A DNA stretch of 64,000 nucleotides from Streptomyces albus subsp. albus (GCF_000719865.1 NZ_JOID01000016.1:124001-188000), one strand, 5' to 3'; counted from the first letter of the stretch, positions 26,531 through 35,067 are shown. The notes: generated by a model not told the origin, from the letters alone. Numbers and translations: made by a program.

Positions 26531-27622
26531 TCAGGCGGCCAGGGCCACGGAGAGCAGAAGCAGCAGCGAGCTTGCGATCTCCACCAGGCCGAGCTGGAGC
26601 GGCGTCATCCCGCGCCGGGGAAGGGCCATGGCCCGCAGCAGGTACCAGCCGAACGCCACGGCGTACACGGGGGCGATCCAGGCCGCCACCGCCAGGGCGG
26701 CCGTGTGGAAGGCGGCGGAGGCGGAGTACATCGCCCTGTTGCCCCGCTCGCGGATGCAGCTCTTCACGAACAGGACGGTCCCGGCGAGGTAGAGCAGGAC
26801 GACGGTGAACGTCCCGCCGGCGTCCCACGGCGAGCCGCCCGCGACGCTCACCACGACGGGCAGGATCAGCGTCGCGGCCGCGGCGGAGACCAGTCCGTTC
26901 ACCAGGGCGCGGTCGTCGTGCCGGGAGGCGAAGAACCCGTTGACGCCGAGCGCCAGCGCGAACACGGGGGCGTAGAGGACGAGTTGGGGCCGCGCGGCGA
27001 GGACGACGGCTCCGGCCGCCAGGGCCGTCAGCCCGTAGGCGAGGAGCTGGTCGCGGTACCGGGCGGGGCGGCGCGTCTTCACGGCGAGCAGGGCGAAGTA
27101 CGACAGCAGGTAGCCGGCGATCCACGCGACGAGCAGCGGCAGGTCCGGCCAGGCGTACCCGGCCGTGAGCAGCCCCGCGAGATACGGCAGCAGCAGCATC
27201 GCCCACGCGCCGTGCTGCGGCGGCACCCACTGCCCGCGCTTCTTCTTCCGCCGAGGGCGGGGGCGTGCGGGGGCGGACCCGGCCGGGGACGATGGCCCGG
27301 TCCCACCGCCCGGCTGCGCCGTGCCCGGTTTCGCGTCCTTCGACGCCGACCCGTGCGGCCCGGGTCCGTTCGGCTTCGCCTTGCCCGGCTCTGCCTTGCC
27401 CGGCTCGGCCATACCGCGCGCAGCTCCGCCCGGCCCCGCCGAGGAGCCCTCCGCCCGGGCGGCCGGGCCCGCCGGGACGGCACTCGTCCGGGCCGCCCGG
27501 TGCCCCGGGGCCGTACCCGTCCGGGCCGCGCCTGCGGGGTCCATACCTCCGGGAGCCGCTCCCCCCTGGCTCCCCGTCCGGCCGGCCCGGACGCTACCGG
27601 CCGGCCTCCGCGCCGTACGCAT
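26531..27622 (-). CDS. YwiC-like family membrane protein
   Basis: 363 residues from ATG 27622 with GGAAGGGAG upstream. The first 130 residues are Gly/Pro/Ala/Lys-rich and probably disordered. Then R-R-K-K-K-R-G-Q-W-V-P-P-Q-H-G-A-W-A-M starts the YwiC-like domain: eight or more transmembrane helices, with R-P-A-R-Y-R in a loop and F-V-K-S-C-I-R-E-R. The family is of unknown function; in Bacillus ywiC is near nitrate-respiration genes. It starts 29 bases inside the end of the DGC-domain gene, so the two are co-transcribed. Confidence 0.8.
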   Translation of the reverse strand: MRTARRPAGSVRAGRTGSQGGAAPGGMDPAGAARTGTAPGHRAARTSAVPAGPAARAEGSSAGPGGAARGMAEPGKAEPGKAKPNGPGPHGSASKDAKPGTAQPGGGTGPSSPAGSAPARPRPRRKKKRGQWVPPQHGAWAMLLLPYLAGLLTAGYAWPDLPLLVAWIAGYLLSYFALLAVKTRRPARYRDQLLAYGLTALAAGAVVLAARPQLVLYAPVFALALGVNGFFASRHDDRALVNGLVSAAAATLILPVVVSVAGGSPWDAGGTFTVVLLYLAGTVLFVKSCIRERGNRAMYSASAAFHTAALAVAAWIAPVYAVAFGWYLLRAMALPRRGMTPLQLGLVEIASSLLLLLSVALAA

Positions 27623-28016
27623 CACGTTCACTCCCTTCCGCGGATGCCGCGGGTGCCGCGGCGAGACGGGAGACCAGGCCGGCCAGCACCCGCTCGGCCT
27701 GCTCCGGGTCGAAGTCCTCCCCGAGCCGCTTGCGCACCCCGTCATCGCTGAGCAGATGGTGCACGGTGGGCGTCACCCCGTGCCGGGCGAGGCAGTTCCG
27801 GGCGCACCGCAGCACGCATCCGTCGATGGCGATGACGGGGCGCCCGCTCGTGGCCTTCCGCACCAGACTCGGCACGTCACCGCCGACGCCCGCGATGCAG
27901 GACATCTCGGCGATGCCGCGCCGGTCGAGCTGAACGGCGAGCCAGTTCGTCATCTGGGCGGCGCTGGAGCACCCGGAACAGGAGTACACCAGCGGCAGAT
28001 CGCGTCGGCGGTTCAC
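27594..28016 (-). CDS. DGC-domain putative zinc-binding protein
   Basis: 140 residues from GTG 28016; GAGGAG lies 9 bases upstream, favouring it over the GTG two codons earlier. The DGC family motifs are clear: Y-S-C-S-G-C-S-S-A-A-Q near the start, S-C-I-A-G-V-G-G-D, and I-D-G-C-V-L-R-C-A-R with invariant Cys pairs likely to bind metal. Members often sit near denitrification or metal-stress genes; actual function unknown. Overlap with the YwiC-like gene links them. Confidence 0.8.
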   Translation of the reverse strand: MNRRRDLPLVYSCSGCSSAAQMTNWLAVQLDRRGIAEMSCIAGVGGDVPSLVRKATSGRPVIAIDGCVLRCARNCLARHGVTPTVHHLLSDDGVRKRLGEDFDPEQAERVLAGLVSRLAAAPAASAEGSERDAYGAEAGR

Positions 28017-28355
28017 CGGCACCGTCTCCTCACGGCTCGACCACTCGTTCTCTCCCCCACCCGCGCGACCGTAGCCCGCGCGCCCGCCCGGCACATGGGT
28101 CTTCCGGACCCCTTTCCCGGCAAGGGTCCCGCCCGCCGAGCCACCGCCCGGGCACCGGGCGGCGGCTGGGGACCGCGGGGAGCAGGCCGGGAGCCGGGGG
28201 ACGGCCGGAGCGGGGGTCGGAGCAGGGGGCATGCCAGGAGCTCGGGAGCGGGGAGCCGAGGCGCGGAGCGGGCCCGTGCCCGGAGCCGGGGCCCGGAGCC
28301 GTCCACATCGCGGAAACTAGATGGGCACCGCATCGATCTCCCCTACGCTGCGGCC

Positions 28356-29570
28356 ATGACGAGCCGAGCAGCCGGCCGAGCAGCCGACCGAGCACCCCAG
28401 CCTCCCGCCCTCGCCCGCCGCACCGCGTCGGTCGGCTCGTCGCCCGTACGCGACATCCTCGCGCTCACCGCCCGTCCCGAGGTGATCTCCTTCGCGGGCG
28501 GGCTGCCCGCGCCGGAGCTCTTCGACGCCGAAGGGCTGCGGGCCGCGTATGACCGGGTTCTGACCGAGGCGCCGCAGCGCGTCCTCCAGTACTCGACGAC
28601 CGAGGGCGACCCGTCGCTGCGCGCGGCGGTCGTGGCCCGGCTCGCGGCCCGCGGGCTGCCGACCGATCCGGACGATCTGCTGGTCACGGCCGGTTCCCAG
28701 CAGGCGCTGACGCTCGTCGCGACGGCGCTGCTGGAGCCCGGGGACACCGTGCTCGTGGAGAACCCCACCTATCTGGCGGCGCTGCAGTGCTTCGGCATGG
28801 CGGGCGCGCGGGCGGTGCCGGTGCCCTCCGACGAGGACGGCATCGACCCGGCCGCGCTGGAGGAACTGGTGATCCGCGAGCGGCCCAAGCTGCTGTACCT
28901 CGTCCCCAACTTCCAGAATCCGACCGGCCGCACCCTGCCCGCCGGGCGCCGGCAGGCCGTGGCCGGCGTCACGCGGCGGCACGGGCTGTGGATCGTGGAG
29001 GACGACCCGTACGGCGAACTGCGGTTCGCGGGCGACCCCGTGCCGTGGATCGCGTCCCTCGGCGCGGCCGCCGACCGCACCGTCCTGCTCGGCAGCTTCT
29101 CCAAGATCATGGCTCCGGGGCTGCGGCTCGGCTGGCTCCGGGCCCCGGCGGCCCTGCGCCGCGCCTGCGTGATCGCCAAGCAGGCCCTCGACCTGCACTC
29201 CTCCACCGTCGACCAGGCGGCAGCGGCCCGCTATCTGGCCGACGCCGATCTGGACGCCCATCTGGCGCGCGTCCGCACCGCGTACCGCACCCGGCGCGAC
29301 GCCCTGCTCGACGGCCTGCCCTCCGCCCTGCCGGAGGGCAGCACCTGGAACCGTCCCGACGGCGGCATGTTCCTCTGGGTCCGGCTCCCCGACGGCCGCG
29401 ACGCGACGGCGCTCCTCCGCGAAGCCGTGGCCCACGACGTGGCCTTCGTCCCCGGCGCCCCGTTCTACGCGGGCCCGCCGGACCGGGCGACGCTGCGGAT
29501 GTCGTTCACCACCCACACCCCGGAGGAAATCGCCGAGGGCCTGCTCCGCCTCGCCAAGACCTTCCGCTGA
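28356..29570 (+). CDS. PLP-dependent aminotransferase, class I/II (2-aminoadipate/kynurenine type)
   Basis: 404 residues. ATG 28356 has no ribosome site; TACGCT eight bases upstream could be a -10 box, so the mRNA may be leaderless. Fold-type I features: A-G-S-Q-Q-A-L, N-P-T-Y, N-F-Q-N-P-T-G-R, E-D-D-P-Y-G-E-L and the Schiff-base Lys250 in S-F-S-K-I-M-A-P-G-L-R-L-G-W. The pattern V-P-N-F-Q-N-P-T-G fits the LysN/AadAT and MocR-like aminotransferase group, acting on aromatic or 2-aminoadipate-like substrates. No DNA-binding domain is attached. Stands alone. Confidence 0.88.
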   Translation: MTSRAAGRAADRAPQPPALARRTASVGSSPVRDILALTARPEVISFAGGLPAPELFDAEGLRAAYDRVLTEAPQRVLQYSTTEGDPSLRAAVVARLAARGLPTDPDDLLVTAGSQQALTLVATALLEPGDTVLVENPTYLAALQCFGMAGARAVPVPSDEDGIDPAALEELVIRERPKLLYLVPNFQNPTGRTLPAGRRQAVAGVTRRHGLWIVEDDPYGELRFAGDPVPWIASLGAAADRTVLLGSFSKIMAPGLRLGWLRAPAALRRACVIAKQALDLHSSTVDQAAAARYLADADLDAHLARVRTAYRTRRDALLDGLPSALPEGSTWNRPDGGMFLWVRLPDGRDATALLREAVAHDVAFVPGAPFYAGPPDRATLRMSFTTHTPEEIAEGLLRLAKTFR

Positions 29571-29676
29571 GCCCCGCGCGGCGCCCTCCCAGCGGGGCGG
29601 GCGGGGGCCGGCGAGGCGGGGCAACGGCCGGGAAATTGTGTCGCCCCCGGGAGCGGCGAACCATACCGTCGCCCTC

Positions 29677-30339
29677 ATGAAGCTGCTCTCCGTCAACATC
29701 GGCAAGCCGCGCCCCAACCCCTGGAAGGGCCTCAGCGCGACAGGGATCGACAAGCGGCCCGTCGACGGCCCGGTGGCCGTGGCCGCCCCGGGCCCCAAAG
29801 GGACCGGGGCGGTCGGTCTGGCCGGTGACCGGGTCTACGACGTGAAGCACCACGGCGGCGCCGACCAGGCCGTCTACGCCTACGCGCGCGAGGATCTCGA
29901 CGGCTGGCAGGCCGAGTTGGGCAGGTCGCTCCCGAACGGTGCCTTCGGGGAGAACCTGACGACCGCCGGGCTCGACGTCAACGGCGCGCTGATCGGGGAG
30001 CGTTGGCGCATAGGGCCGGACGTCGTCCTGGAGGTGTCATGCCCGCGCATCCCGTGCGCGACGTTCCAGGGCTGGCTGGAGCGCGACGGCTGGATCAAGC
30101 GCTTCACCAAGGCCGCGCTGCCGGGCGCGTACCTGCGCGTGATCGAGCCGGGGGACATCCGCGCCACCGATCCCATAGAGATCGTGCACCGCCCCGAACA
30201 CGAGGTGACCGTCGCACTCGTCTTCCGCGCGATGACACTCGAACCGGACCTGCTGCCACACCTGCCCACCGCCGACGCGCTGCCGGAGGAGATCAGAGAG
30301 CTGGCCCGCCGGCGCACGCTCGACCACTTCAGTCAGTGA
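29677..30339 (+). CDS. MOSC domain-containing protein
   Basis: 220 residues from ATG 29677. The MOSC (molybdenum cofactor sulfurase C-terminal) fold shows G-L-A-G-D-R-V-Y-D-V-K-H-H-G-G-A-D-Q-A-V-Y, F-G-E-N-L-T-T and the Cys pair in V-S-C-P-R-I-P-C-A-T-F, closest to the YiiM type that handles sulfur transfer or N-hydroxylated purine reduction with Moco. Electron partner not seen nearby. It converges on, and overlaps by 11 bases, the GNAT-membrane gene that opens the accessory region. Confidence 0.87.
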   Translation: MKLLSVNIGKPRPNPWKGLSATGIDKRPVDGPVAVAAPGPKGTGAVGLAGDRVYDVKHHGGADQAVYAYAREDLDGWQAELGRSLPNGAFGENLTTAGLDVNGALIGERWRIGPDVVLEVSCPRIPCATFQGWLERDGWIKRFTKAALPGAYLRVIEPGDIRATDPIEIVHRPEHEVTVALVFRAMTLEPDLLPHLPTADALPEEIRELARRRTLDHFSQ

Positions 30340-31330
30340 TGAGCACACCGAGAAGAGTCGTCCAGCACAACGCCACAAAGGCCGGCAGCAGCGCCATGAT
30401 GGCCCCGGTCGGCGAAATCTTCAGGTAGGCGTTGCCCGGGTCCGAGGAATGCCATGTGACAATCCGCCGCCCCCCGTGCCAGGCCAGGTGTTCCTCGAGC
30501 TCGATCAAAGCCGACTTGCGCGCCAGCAGATACCGCCGGCCGAACCGCAGCATCTGGGAGAATCCCAGGGACACGCCAAGTCCGATGATTGAGATGATGG
30601 CGGCCAAGGCCTTTCCGAGAGACCCTCCGGCGCCTTCCTTCCCAACCGAGAACGCCGCAACGGCGGCAAGACCTACCGTGATGTAGAAGAAATTGTTCAA
30701 CTTTTGCCAGTTGACGTTGTCTTCGTGCTTGTAAAGGTCGACAGAGACCATGTACTGAGTGTGCAGCATGGCCTCTCGCGGCTTGCGCCACACCCAGACC
30801 ATTCGCGGCATGCCGTCCGGAGGCGTTAACTCCGTCAATTCCTCGAATCCCAACTTGCGGTGGAAGCCCGCGGAGGCCTCGTTCGGCGGGTGGTTGACCA
30901 CCGCCGCGATGACCGGGCTCTCCTTCCACTGGTCCAGGACGTGGTAATAGAGCATCGAAGCGATCCCGCGGCGAGCCGCCTCCCGCGCCACACAGACCTG
31001 CTTGACCACGAGGAAATCACCAAGCGCGGACTTGATACGCCGGTTCAACCACTCATCGGGTTCAACTCGATCGGAACTATAAGCGAGCAGGAACCCGAGC
31101 ACGTCCTCCCCCTTGACCGCCACATAAAAGTGTTCGGCAGTCTCCAGACGGGCACGGTAGTCCGCCTCGGTATAGGCCGATACCAGGAAGCCGCCTTCTA
31201 CCGGCGCACCCCGATGGGGCCTGCGTGCCTGATCTAGACTTCGCGACTCCGCGACCCGGGTGATCTGCTCCAAGTGCTCCGGTCCGGCTCGGACGATCTC
31301 AACCTGCCCGCCCTGTGGCGTCTCCACCAT
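30329..31330 (-). CDS. GNAT acetyltransferase fused to a 2-3 TM domain
   Basis: 333 residues from ATG 31330 with GGGGGA upstream. Residues 8-180 are a GNAT domain: F-Y-V-A-V-K-G-E-D-V-L-G-F, V-K-Q-V-C-V-A-R-E-A-A-R-R-G-I-A (acetyl-CoA loop) and N-E-A-S-A-G-F-H-R-K-L-G-F. The rest begins H-E-D-N-V-N-W-Q-K-L-N-N-F-F-Y and holds two close transmembrane helices (about 215-255) and one at the C-terminus. The membrane part recalls small 2TM effector or RipA-like proteins but I cannot assign it. GC is lower than in neighbours, so it may belong to the acquired region. Confidence 0.78.
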   Translation of the reverse strand: MVETPQGGQVEIVRAGPEHLEQITRVAESRSLDQARRPHRGAPVEGGFLVSAYTEADYRARLETAEHFYVAVKGEDVLGFLLAYSSDRVEPDEWLNRRIKSALGDFLVVKQVCVAREAARRGIASMLYYHVLDQWKESPVIAAVVNHPPNEASAGFHRKLGFEELTELTPPDGMPRMVWVWRKPREAMLHTQYMVSVDLYKHEDNVNWQKLNNFFYITVGLAAVAAFSVGKEGAGGSLGKALAAIISIIGLGVSLGFSQMLRFGRRYLLARKSALIELEEHLAWHGGRRIVTWHSSDPGNAYLKISPTGAIMALLPAFVALCWTTLLGVLITD

Positions 31331-31474
31331 TCCAGTCCCCCTGCGCTCCGCCTTGCACCGACGACCCAATCTACCGGGGCCACAAGATCCCCACCAGGCT
31401 GCCGGTGCGCCATCCAGGCCGGGAGCGGCCCATTATCGCCATGGGCATGAAGCGGAAGAACTGCCGAATACACA

Positions 31475-31954
31475 ATGCGAACTGGTAACCGCTTCGACTC
31501 ATGGTCCTGCGCCACGGGGATTCGAACGCCCGGGCCTGTCTCACGCGAATACCGCTCTGATCGCGCCCGCGAGACGGCGGCTGAGTGGAAACTCCTCACC
31601 GGCTTCTACGACGAGCACACCGCGGACGAGGAAGAAGAGGCGGACTACGACTTCATGAGGATGGGGGCCAGCCATGCCCTTTACGGGCACCCGCAGTTGA
31701 TCCCCATCGCGCGGGACGTCCGCGGGGGTTGCCTCGTCCTGGACCACCCTCCAGGGATCGACCGGGGGCGCGTCCACGAAGCCGAGGCCGAGCTGGGCGT
31801 TGTGCGCGGATCACACGCGATGTGGACGTCCCTTGCGGCACTCATGGAGGCGATCGCCAAGTCTCTTGAGAACCATCAGTCCCTCAACGGCTACACGCCC
31901 GCCGTGGACGAGGAGCAGAGGCTGTACTGGGACTTCTCATCTGCCGTGCGGTGA
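31475..31954 (+). pseudogene. SMI1/KNR4-like gene remnant
   Basis: The frame can be read as 159 residues, but similarity begins only near 31588 (L-L-T-G-F-Y-D-E-H...H-P-Q-L-I-P-I-A-R-D-V-R-G-G-C-L-V-L-D...W-T-S-L-A-A-L-M-E-A-I-A), the C-terminal two thirds of an SMI1/KNR4 domain. The upstream codons come from unrelated sequence that includes a T-loop-like GTTCGAATC on the other strand, and no good ribosome site exists. SMI1 proteins are often toxin immunity factors. This looks 5'-truncated at an old insertion boundary; it could still be expressed from an internal start. Confidence 0.55.
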
Positions 31955-32008
31955 CGGGACCGGCAGCGGTCATGACGCGGCAGCGGACAGCGAGGCCGTG
32001 CTCAGGTG

Positions 32009-32040
32009 AAGACCCCCGGCCACAGCCGACCGGGGGTCTT
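32009..32040. terminator. Terminator hairpin beside degenerate att copy
   Basis: AAGACCCCCGG (32009-32019) pairs perfectly with CCGGGGGTCTT (32030-32040). A closely similar hairpin flanks the intact tRNA-Val at 35188-35219. Confidence 0.85.
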
Positions 32041-32042
32041 AT

Positions 32043-32086
32043 GACTGCTGGGTGCGGACGGCTTCGGATTGCCGACATCTGCTGTG
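32043..32086. repeat. Degenerate tRNA-Val 3' fragment (old attachment site)
   Basis: About 78 percent identical over 44 bases to the 3' half of the tRNA-Val at 35222-35269, including the exact GCCGACATCTGCT block, and it follows a hairpin like the one beside the real tRNA. This suggests an older integration event at the same tRNA. Confidence 0.6.
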
Positions 32087-32189
32087 CCGGCCTGGCCCCC
32101 TGGCAGAACGGTCAGCGCTGCCATCGGCCGCCGCCCGGAATGTTGAGCCGGCCCATGGCCACCCCCACCTGCACGCGCCTGCACGCGCC

Positions 32190-32468
32190 CTACACCGCTT
32201 GGCGTTCCCTTTCCCGGTGAAGCTCGTGCACATCGGCGGTGAAGGTGCCGTCCTGCAACTCGTAGTGGGAGAGCGCCAGCCCGAGGCCGAAGAAGGTGGG
32301 GGCCCATTCGCCGACGAAGATGCCCCACCGGTCGGCGCGATCGAGTCCGCGCCCTGGTTCTGCCGCGAGTGATGCCGCCCAGGCGGCGATGGAGAGGCCG
32401 ATGGACACGAAGCCCGCGGTGTACGCGTGTTCGCTGCGCAGGCCCTTGTCGTGCAGCTTCTGGATCAT
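32190..32468 (-). CDS. Small membrane protein, island gene
   Basis: 92 residues from ATG 32468 with GGGAG about 8 bases upstream. Two transmembrane helices (A-Y-T-A-G-F-V-S-I-G-L-S-I-A-A-W-A and W-A-P-T-F-F-G-L-G-L-A-L) joined by a charged loop; short basic/acidic tail. It resembles small conserved membrane proteins found on actinomycete integrative elements; function unknown. It is the only complete gene between the degenerate and perfect att copies. Confidence 0.65.
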   Translation of the reverse strand: MIQKLHDKGLRSEHAYTAGFVSIGLSIAAWAASLAAEPGRGLDRADRWGIFVGEWAPTFFGLGLALSHYELQDGTFTADVHELHRERERQAV

Positions 32469-32669
32469 CGTGGGTCTCCCTGGTCTCCGGGGACGGGAAC
32501 TTCCACCACTGTCACCCAGCCGCCGGACCTCCGCATCCCGGGGACAACCGGACAAGATCACCGAGCTGTGGCCCTCCGCCGGTCGGCAGCCGACGGGGGG
32601 TGGACCAGGCGGACCCGGCGCCGCGTGGTACGCCGCCTTTTCCGGCCCCTGTGTCGGCGGACAACGGAC

Positions 32670-32711
32670 AAGGCCCAGGGCTCCGGTTCTCTGCCGGATG
32701 GCCTGGGCCTT
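32670..32711. terminator. Terminator hairpin beside the distal att copy
   Basis: AAGGCCCAGG and CCTGGGCCTT (32670-32679 / 32702-32711) form a 10-bp stem, with an inner CCGG/CCGG pairing. It lies just left of the 48-base tRNA copy, as the other two hairpins do. Confidence 0.7.
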
Positions 32712-32724
32712 CGTCGTGTGCGAG

Positions 32725-32772
32725 GGCTGGTGGGCGCAGACGGGTTCGAACCGCCGACATCTGCTTTGTAAG
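32725..32772. repeat. Distal attachment site: 48-base perfect copy of tRNA-Val 3' half
   Basis: Identical over 48 bases to 35222-35269, from before the CCA end to just past the anticodon. It ends in unrelated sequence, so it is not a functional tRNA. With the intact tRNA at the other end it delimits a 2.5-kb integrated element. Confidence 0.9.
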
Positions 32773-33058
32773 TTCGATCCGAGTTTACTCGGAATGCTGC
32801 CATCGACTGGTGCGGCGGCCGGACAGAGGCGCTGGTGTACGCCTCCGTCCGGCGTCGTTGATGTCAGCCGTGGAGTCACATGCCTTCTGATCCGATCCAT
32901 AGCTCTTGATTAATCGGCCAGTAACGTTCATTTAGGTTCCGTCCGTCCGTTGACCGGGGTTGCCGGTCATGGTCAGTTGCTGCACTTCACTGCTGTACAG
33001 CATGAGCAGTCCGATCACATCGGCGATTGCCCACCCGGGGTCCACAGCAGCGATCTGG
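32773..33058. other. Non-coding left end of the integrated element
   Basis: AT-richer than the chromosome. Contains a TGACCGG/CCGGTCA hairpin at 32950-32968 and a 12-base palindrome TGCTGTACAGCA at 32991-33002. No gene is convincing. Confidence 0.4.
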
Positions 33059-33250
33059 TCAAGCCTTGATCGCCGTGATCAGCGCTGAAAGAGAGCTGAT
33101 TAGCATTGCGGCAGACGCAACCCAGTTGACGTTGACGCGGCTAGATTTCCGAGTGTCCTGGTCGTCATTTTCTGAGGCTTTTTCCGTATCTGGATTCTGG
33201 AAACCGAATCCAGGGTTCACTTTTTGGTCTCTGCTCCCCGACTGGTTCAC
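33059..33250 (-). CDS. Small single-TM island protein
   Basis: 63 residues from GTG 33250, with an AAGGAG ribosome site about 5 bases upstream. Polar Asn/Asp/Gln/Lys-rich first 40 residues, then one hydrophobic helix (W-V-A-S-A-A-M-L-I-S-S-L-S-A-L-I-T-A-I) at the C-terminus. Amino acid use is unlike chromosomal neighbours (few Ala/Arg). Function unknown; it could be a tail-anchored protein or holin-like peptide. Confidence 0.5.
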   Translation of the reverse strand: MNQSGSRDQKVNPGFGFQNPDTEKASENDDQDTRKSSRVNVNWVASAAMLISSLSALITAIKA

Positions 33251-33403
33251 GATACTCCTTGGACTGGCCGGCTTAGCCGTCCAATTGACTCGACTAGGCG
33301 ACGCCCCGCCGTCTCGTTTTCCGTCGGCGCCGGGGCGTTTTGCTGATCCAAGAAGGTAGCAAGGTTCACGATCAGGCCATTGGCTTCAGAGTGAAACTCG
33401 GTC

Positions 33404-33419
33404 GGCTACAATTGTAGCC
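33404..33419. promoter_or_regulatory. 16-base perfect palindrome, possible operator
   Basis: GGCTACAATTGTAGCC is fully self-complementary and AT-centred. It sits in the AT-rich gap (33251-33600) upstream of the XRE regulator remnant. CAATTG recurs at 33485. No gene fills this gap. Confidence 0.4.
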
Positions 33420-33600
33420 ACCCACCCCGGGTACAGTTTGAAGTAGGCAACCCGACAACTCTTGACCTGCACAACCCCCGGAAACAATTGTTGTTGTATT
33501 ACTCACGAACCCTGCCGATGTCCAATTGGCCTACATTCACAAATGGCCGATTCTGGACGTCAGGCGCAACTGATGCCCTCGGGGGATTGGAAGACGGGAG

Positions 33601-33810
33601 AGGAAGCGATTCGATGACCTGGTGGCGCGGACCGGCGAGCAGATCAAGGCGCACGAGCCCGGGACGCTGATCCACCGCGCACCGGGTGGAGGGCCGCCCC
33701 CCTGGAGCGGATCTTCTACGAGCTGTACCGCGACGAAGCGGCCTTCCAGGCACACGAGGATCAGGAATACGTGAAGACCTTCCTCGCCGAGCGCGAGCCG
33801 TCGCCACCAC
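33601..33810 (+). pseudogene. Broken ABM-domain monooxygenase gene
   Basis: Pieces of an antibiotic-biosynthesis-monooxygenase (quinol monooxygenase-like) protein occur in different frames: R-F-D-D-L-V-A-R-T-G-E-Q-I-K-A-H-E-P-G-T-L-I-H first, then R-V-E-G-R-P, then L-E-R-I-F-Y-E-L-Y-R-D-E-A-A-F-Q-A-H. Frame changes fall near 33680 and at a C-run near 33700. The end (L-A-E-R-E-P) runs straight into the XRE regulator sequence. The N-terminus is missing. Confidence 0.6.
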
Positions 33811-33819
33811 GGCCGTTGA

Positions 33820-35067
33820 CAGGCCCTCGGGCGCAAGATCGCGTTCAACCGCAAGCGCCGGGGCCTCTCGCAGAAGGAGCTCGCCGCGCTGCTGGACCGG
33901 TCCGAAGCCTGGGTTTCCCAGGTGGAGCGGGGTGTTCGGCGCATCGACCGCATGACCGTCCTGGAGAAGGTCGCCGAGGTCCTGGAGGTGCCCGTCGCCG
34001 AACTGGCCGCCGAGGCGCCGATCGTCGCGTCCGCGAGTGTGGAGCCGCCCGGGGCCGGCTGTCTGCGCCTGATGCTCAGCGCGGCTCACTCGCTCAAGGC
34101 GCTCCTCGGGCAGCACGAGCCGCCGGACGTTCCCGCCCTCCGCGCCCAAGTGGAACAGGCGTGGGAGCTGACCCATCAGAGCAACTACGCGGATCTTTCC
34201 GAGCTGCTGGCCGAGCTGGTGCCGGCACTTGAGACGGCGGTGCGGTCGGCACCGGAACCGGAGCGTCTCGAGATGTTCCGGCTCCTGGCCCGGATGTACC
34301 ACACGTGCAGCGCCCCGCTGGCGAACATGGGTGAGCCGGAAACGGCCTGGATCGCGGTTGACCGGGCCGTCGTCGCCGCCGAGCGGGCCGAAGACCCGCT
34401 GCTGATGGCGGCCGGGGAGTTCCGGTTGTCCGTCGTTTTCCTCGGCGCCCGCCACTACGAGCAGGCGGCGCAGGTCTCCGGCAGCGCCGCCGACGCGTTG
34501 CAACCCCTGACCGACACCGGTGACGTTCAAGCGGTCGCCCTCCGGGGAGCGCTGACCCTACAACGGGCCGTGGCCGCCGCCCGCGCCAACCGGGACGAGG
34601 ACTCCTACGAGTTCATCCGCCAAGCGCGGGAGATGGCCGCGGAGGTCGGGGAGGGACGGAACGACTACAACACCGAGTTCGGCCCGACCAACGTGGATCT
34701 GCACGAGGTGGCCGTGGCCGTGGACCTCGGCGACGCCGGGGTCGCCTTGCGGACGGCCGCCCGGGTGGACGCCTCCTCGCTCTCCTCCGAGCGGCAGACG
34801 CGCTTCTGCCTCGACCTGGCGCGGGCCCACGCCCAGCGCCGCCAGATCGGGGACGCGGTGGCGGCCGTGCGCGCGGCCCAGAAGCTCTCACCCGAGATGG
34901 TCGGCGCCATGCCCGCGGTCAAACAACTCGTGACGGACCTGCTGACGATAAGTCAACCTTCGGGCAAGGAACTGCGGGCGTTGGCAGCCGAGTTGGGCGG
35001 TACGACATGCGGACTGGTACCTGAAGTACTGGACGGTGCCAGCAGGATGATCAGCACGATGAAATGA
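33820..35067 (+). CDS. XRE-family regulator with helical repeat domain; start missing
   Basis: Open from just after a TGA at 33817-33819, with no ATG, GTG or TTG before the helix-turn-helix, so the normal start seems lost at the junction with the ABM remnant; a GTG at 33922 would cut the helix-turn-helix. Residues following read G-R-K-I-A-F-N-R-K-R-R-G-L-S-Q-K-E-L-A-A-L-L...S-E-A-W-V-S-Q-V-E-R-G, a typical XRE domain, then about 330 residues of TPR-like helices as in actinomycete regulators of integrative elements. Its stop overlaps the integrase remnant (ATGA). Possibly still translated from the internal GTG. Confidence 0.65.
   Translation, partial: QALGRKIAFNRKRRGLSQKELAALLDRSEAWVSQVERGVRRIDRMTVLEKVAEVLEVPVAELAAEAPIVASASVEPPGAGCLRLMLSAAHSLKALLGQHEPPDVPALRAQVEQAWELTHQSNYADLSELLAELVPALETAVRSAPEPERLEMFRLLARMYHTCSAPLANMGEPETAWIAVDRAVVAAERAEDPLLMAAGEFRLSVVFLGARHYEQAAQVSGSAADALQPLTDTGDVQAVALRGALTLQRAVAAARANRDEDSYEFIRQAREMAAEVGEGRNDYNTEFGPTNVDLHEVAVAVDLGDAGVALRTAARVDASSLSSERQTRFCLDLARAHAQRRQIGDAVAAVRAAQKLSPEMVGAMPAVKQLVTDLLTISQPSGKELRALAAELGGTTCGLVPEVLDGASRMISTMK

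Noticed and set aside
31495..31540. tRNA fragment with T-loop GTTCGAATC on the minus strand
   Set aside because: Only a T-arm-like segment is present; no acceptor, D or anticodon arm folds. Too short to call an attachment site.
32725..32772. Second functional tRNA-Val
   Set aside because: Identity to the tRNA stops just past the anticodon; the 5' half is missing, so it is an attachment-site copy.
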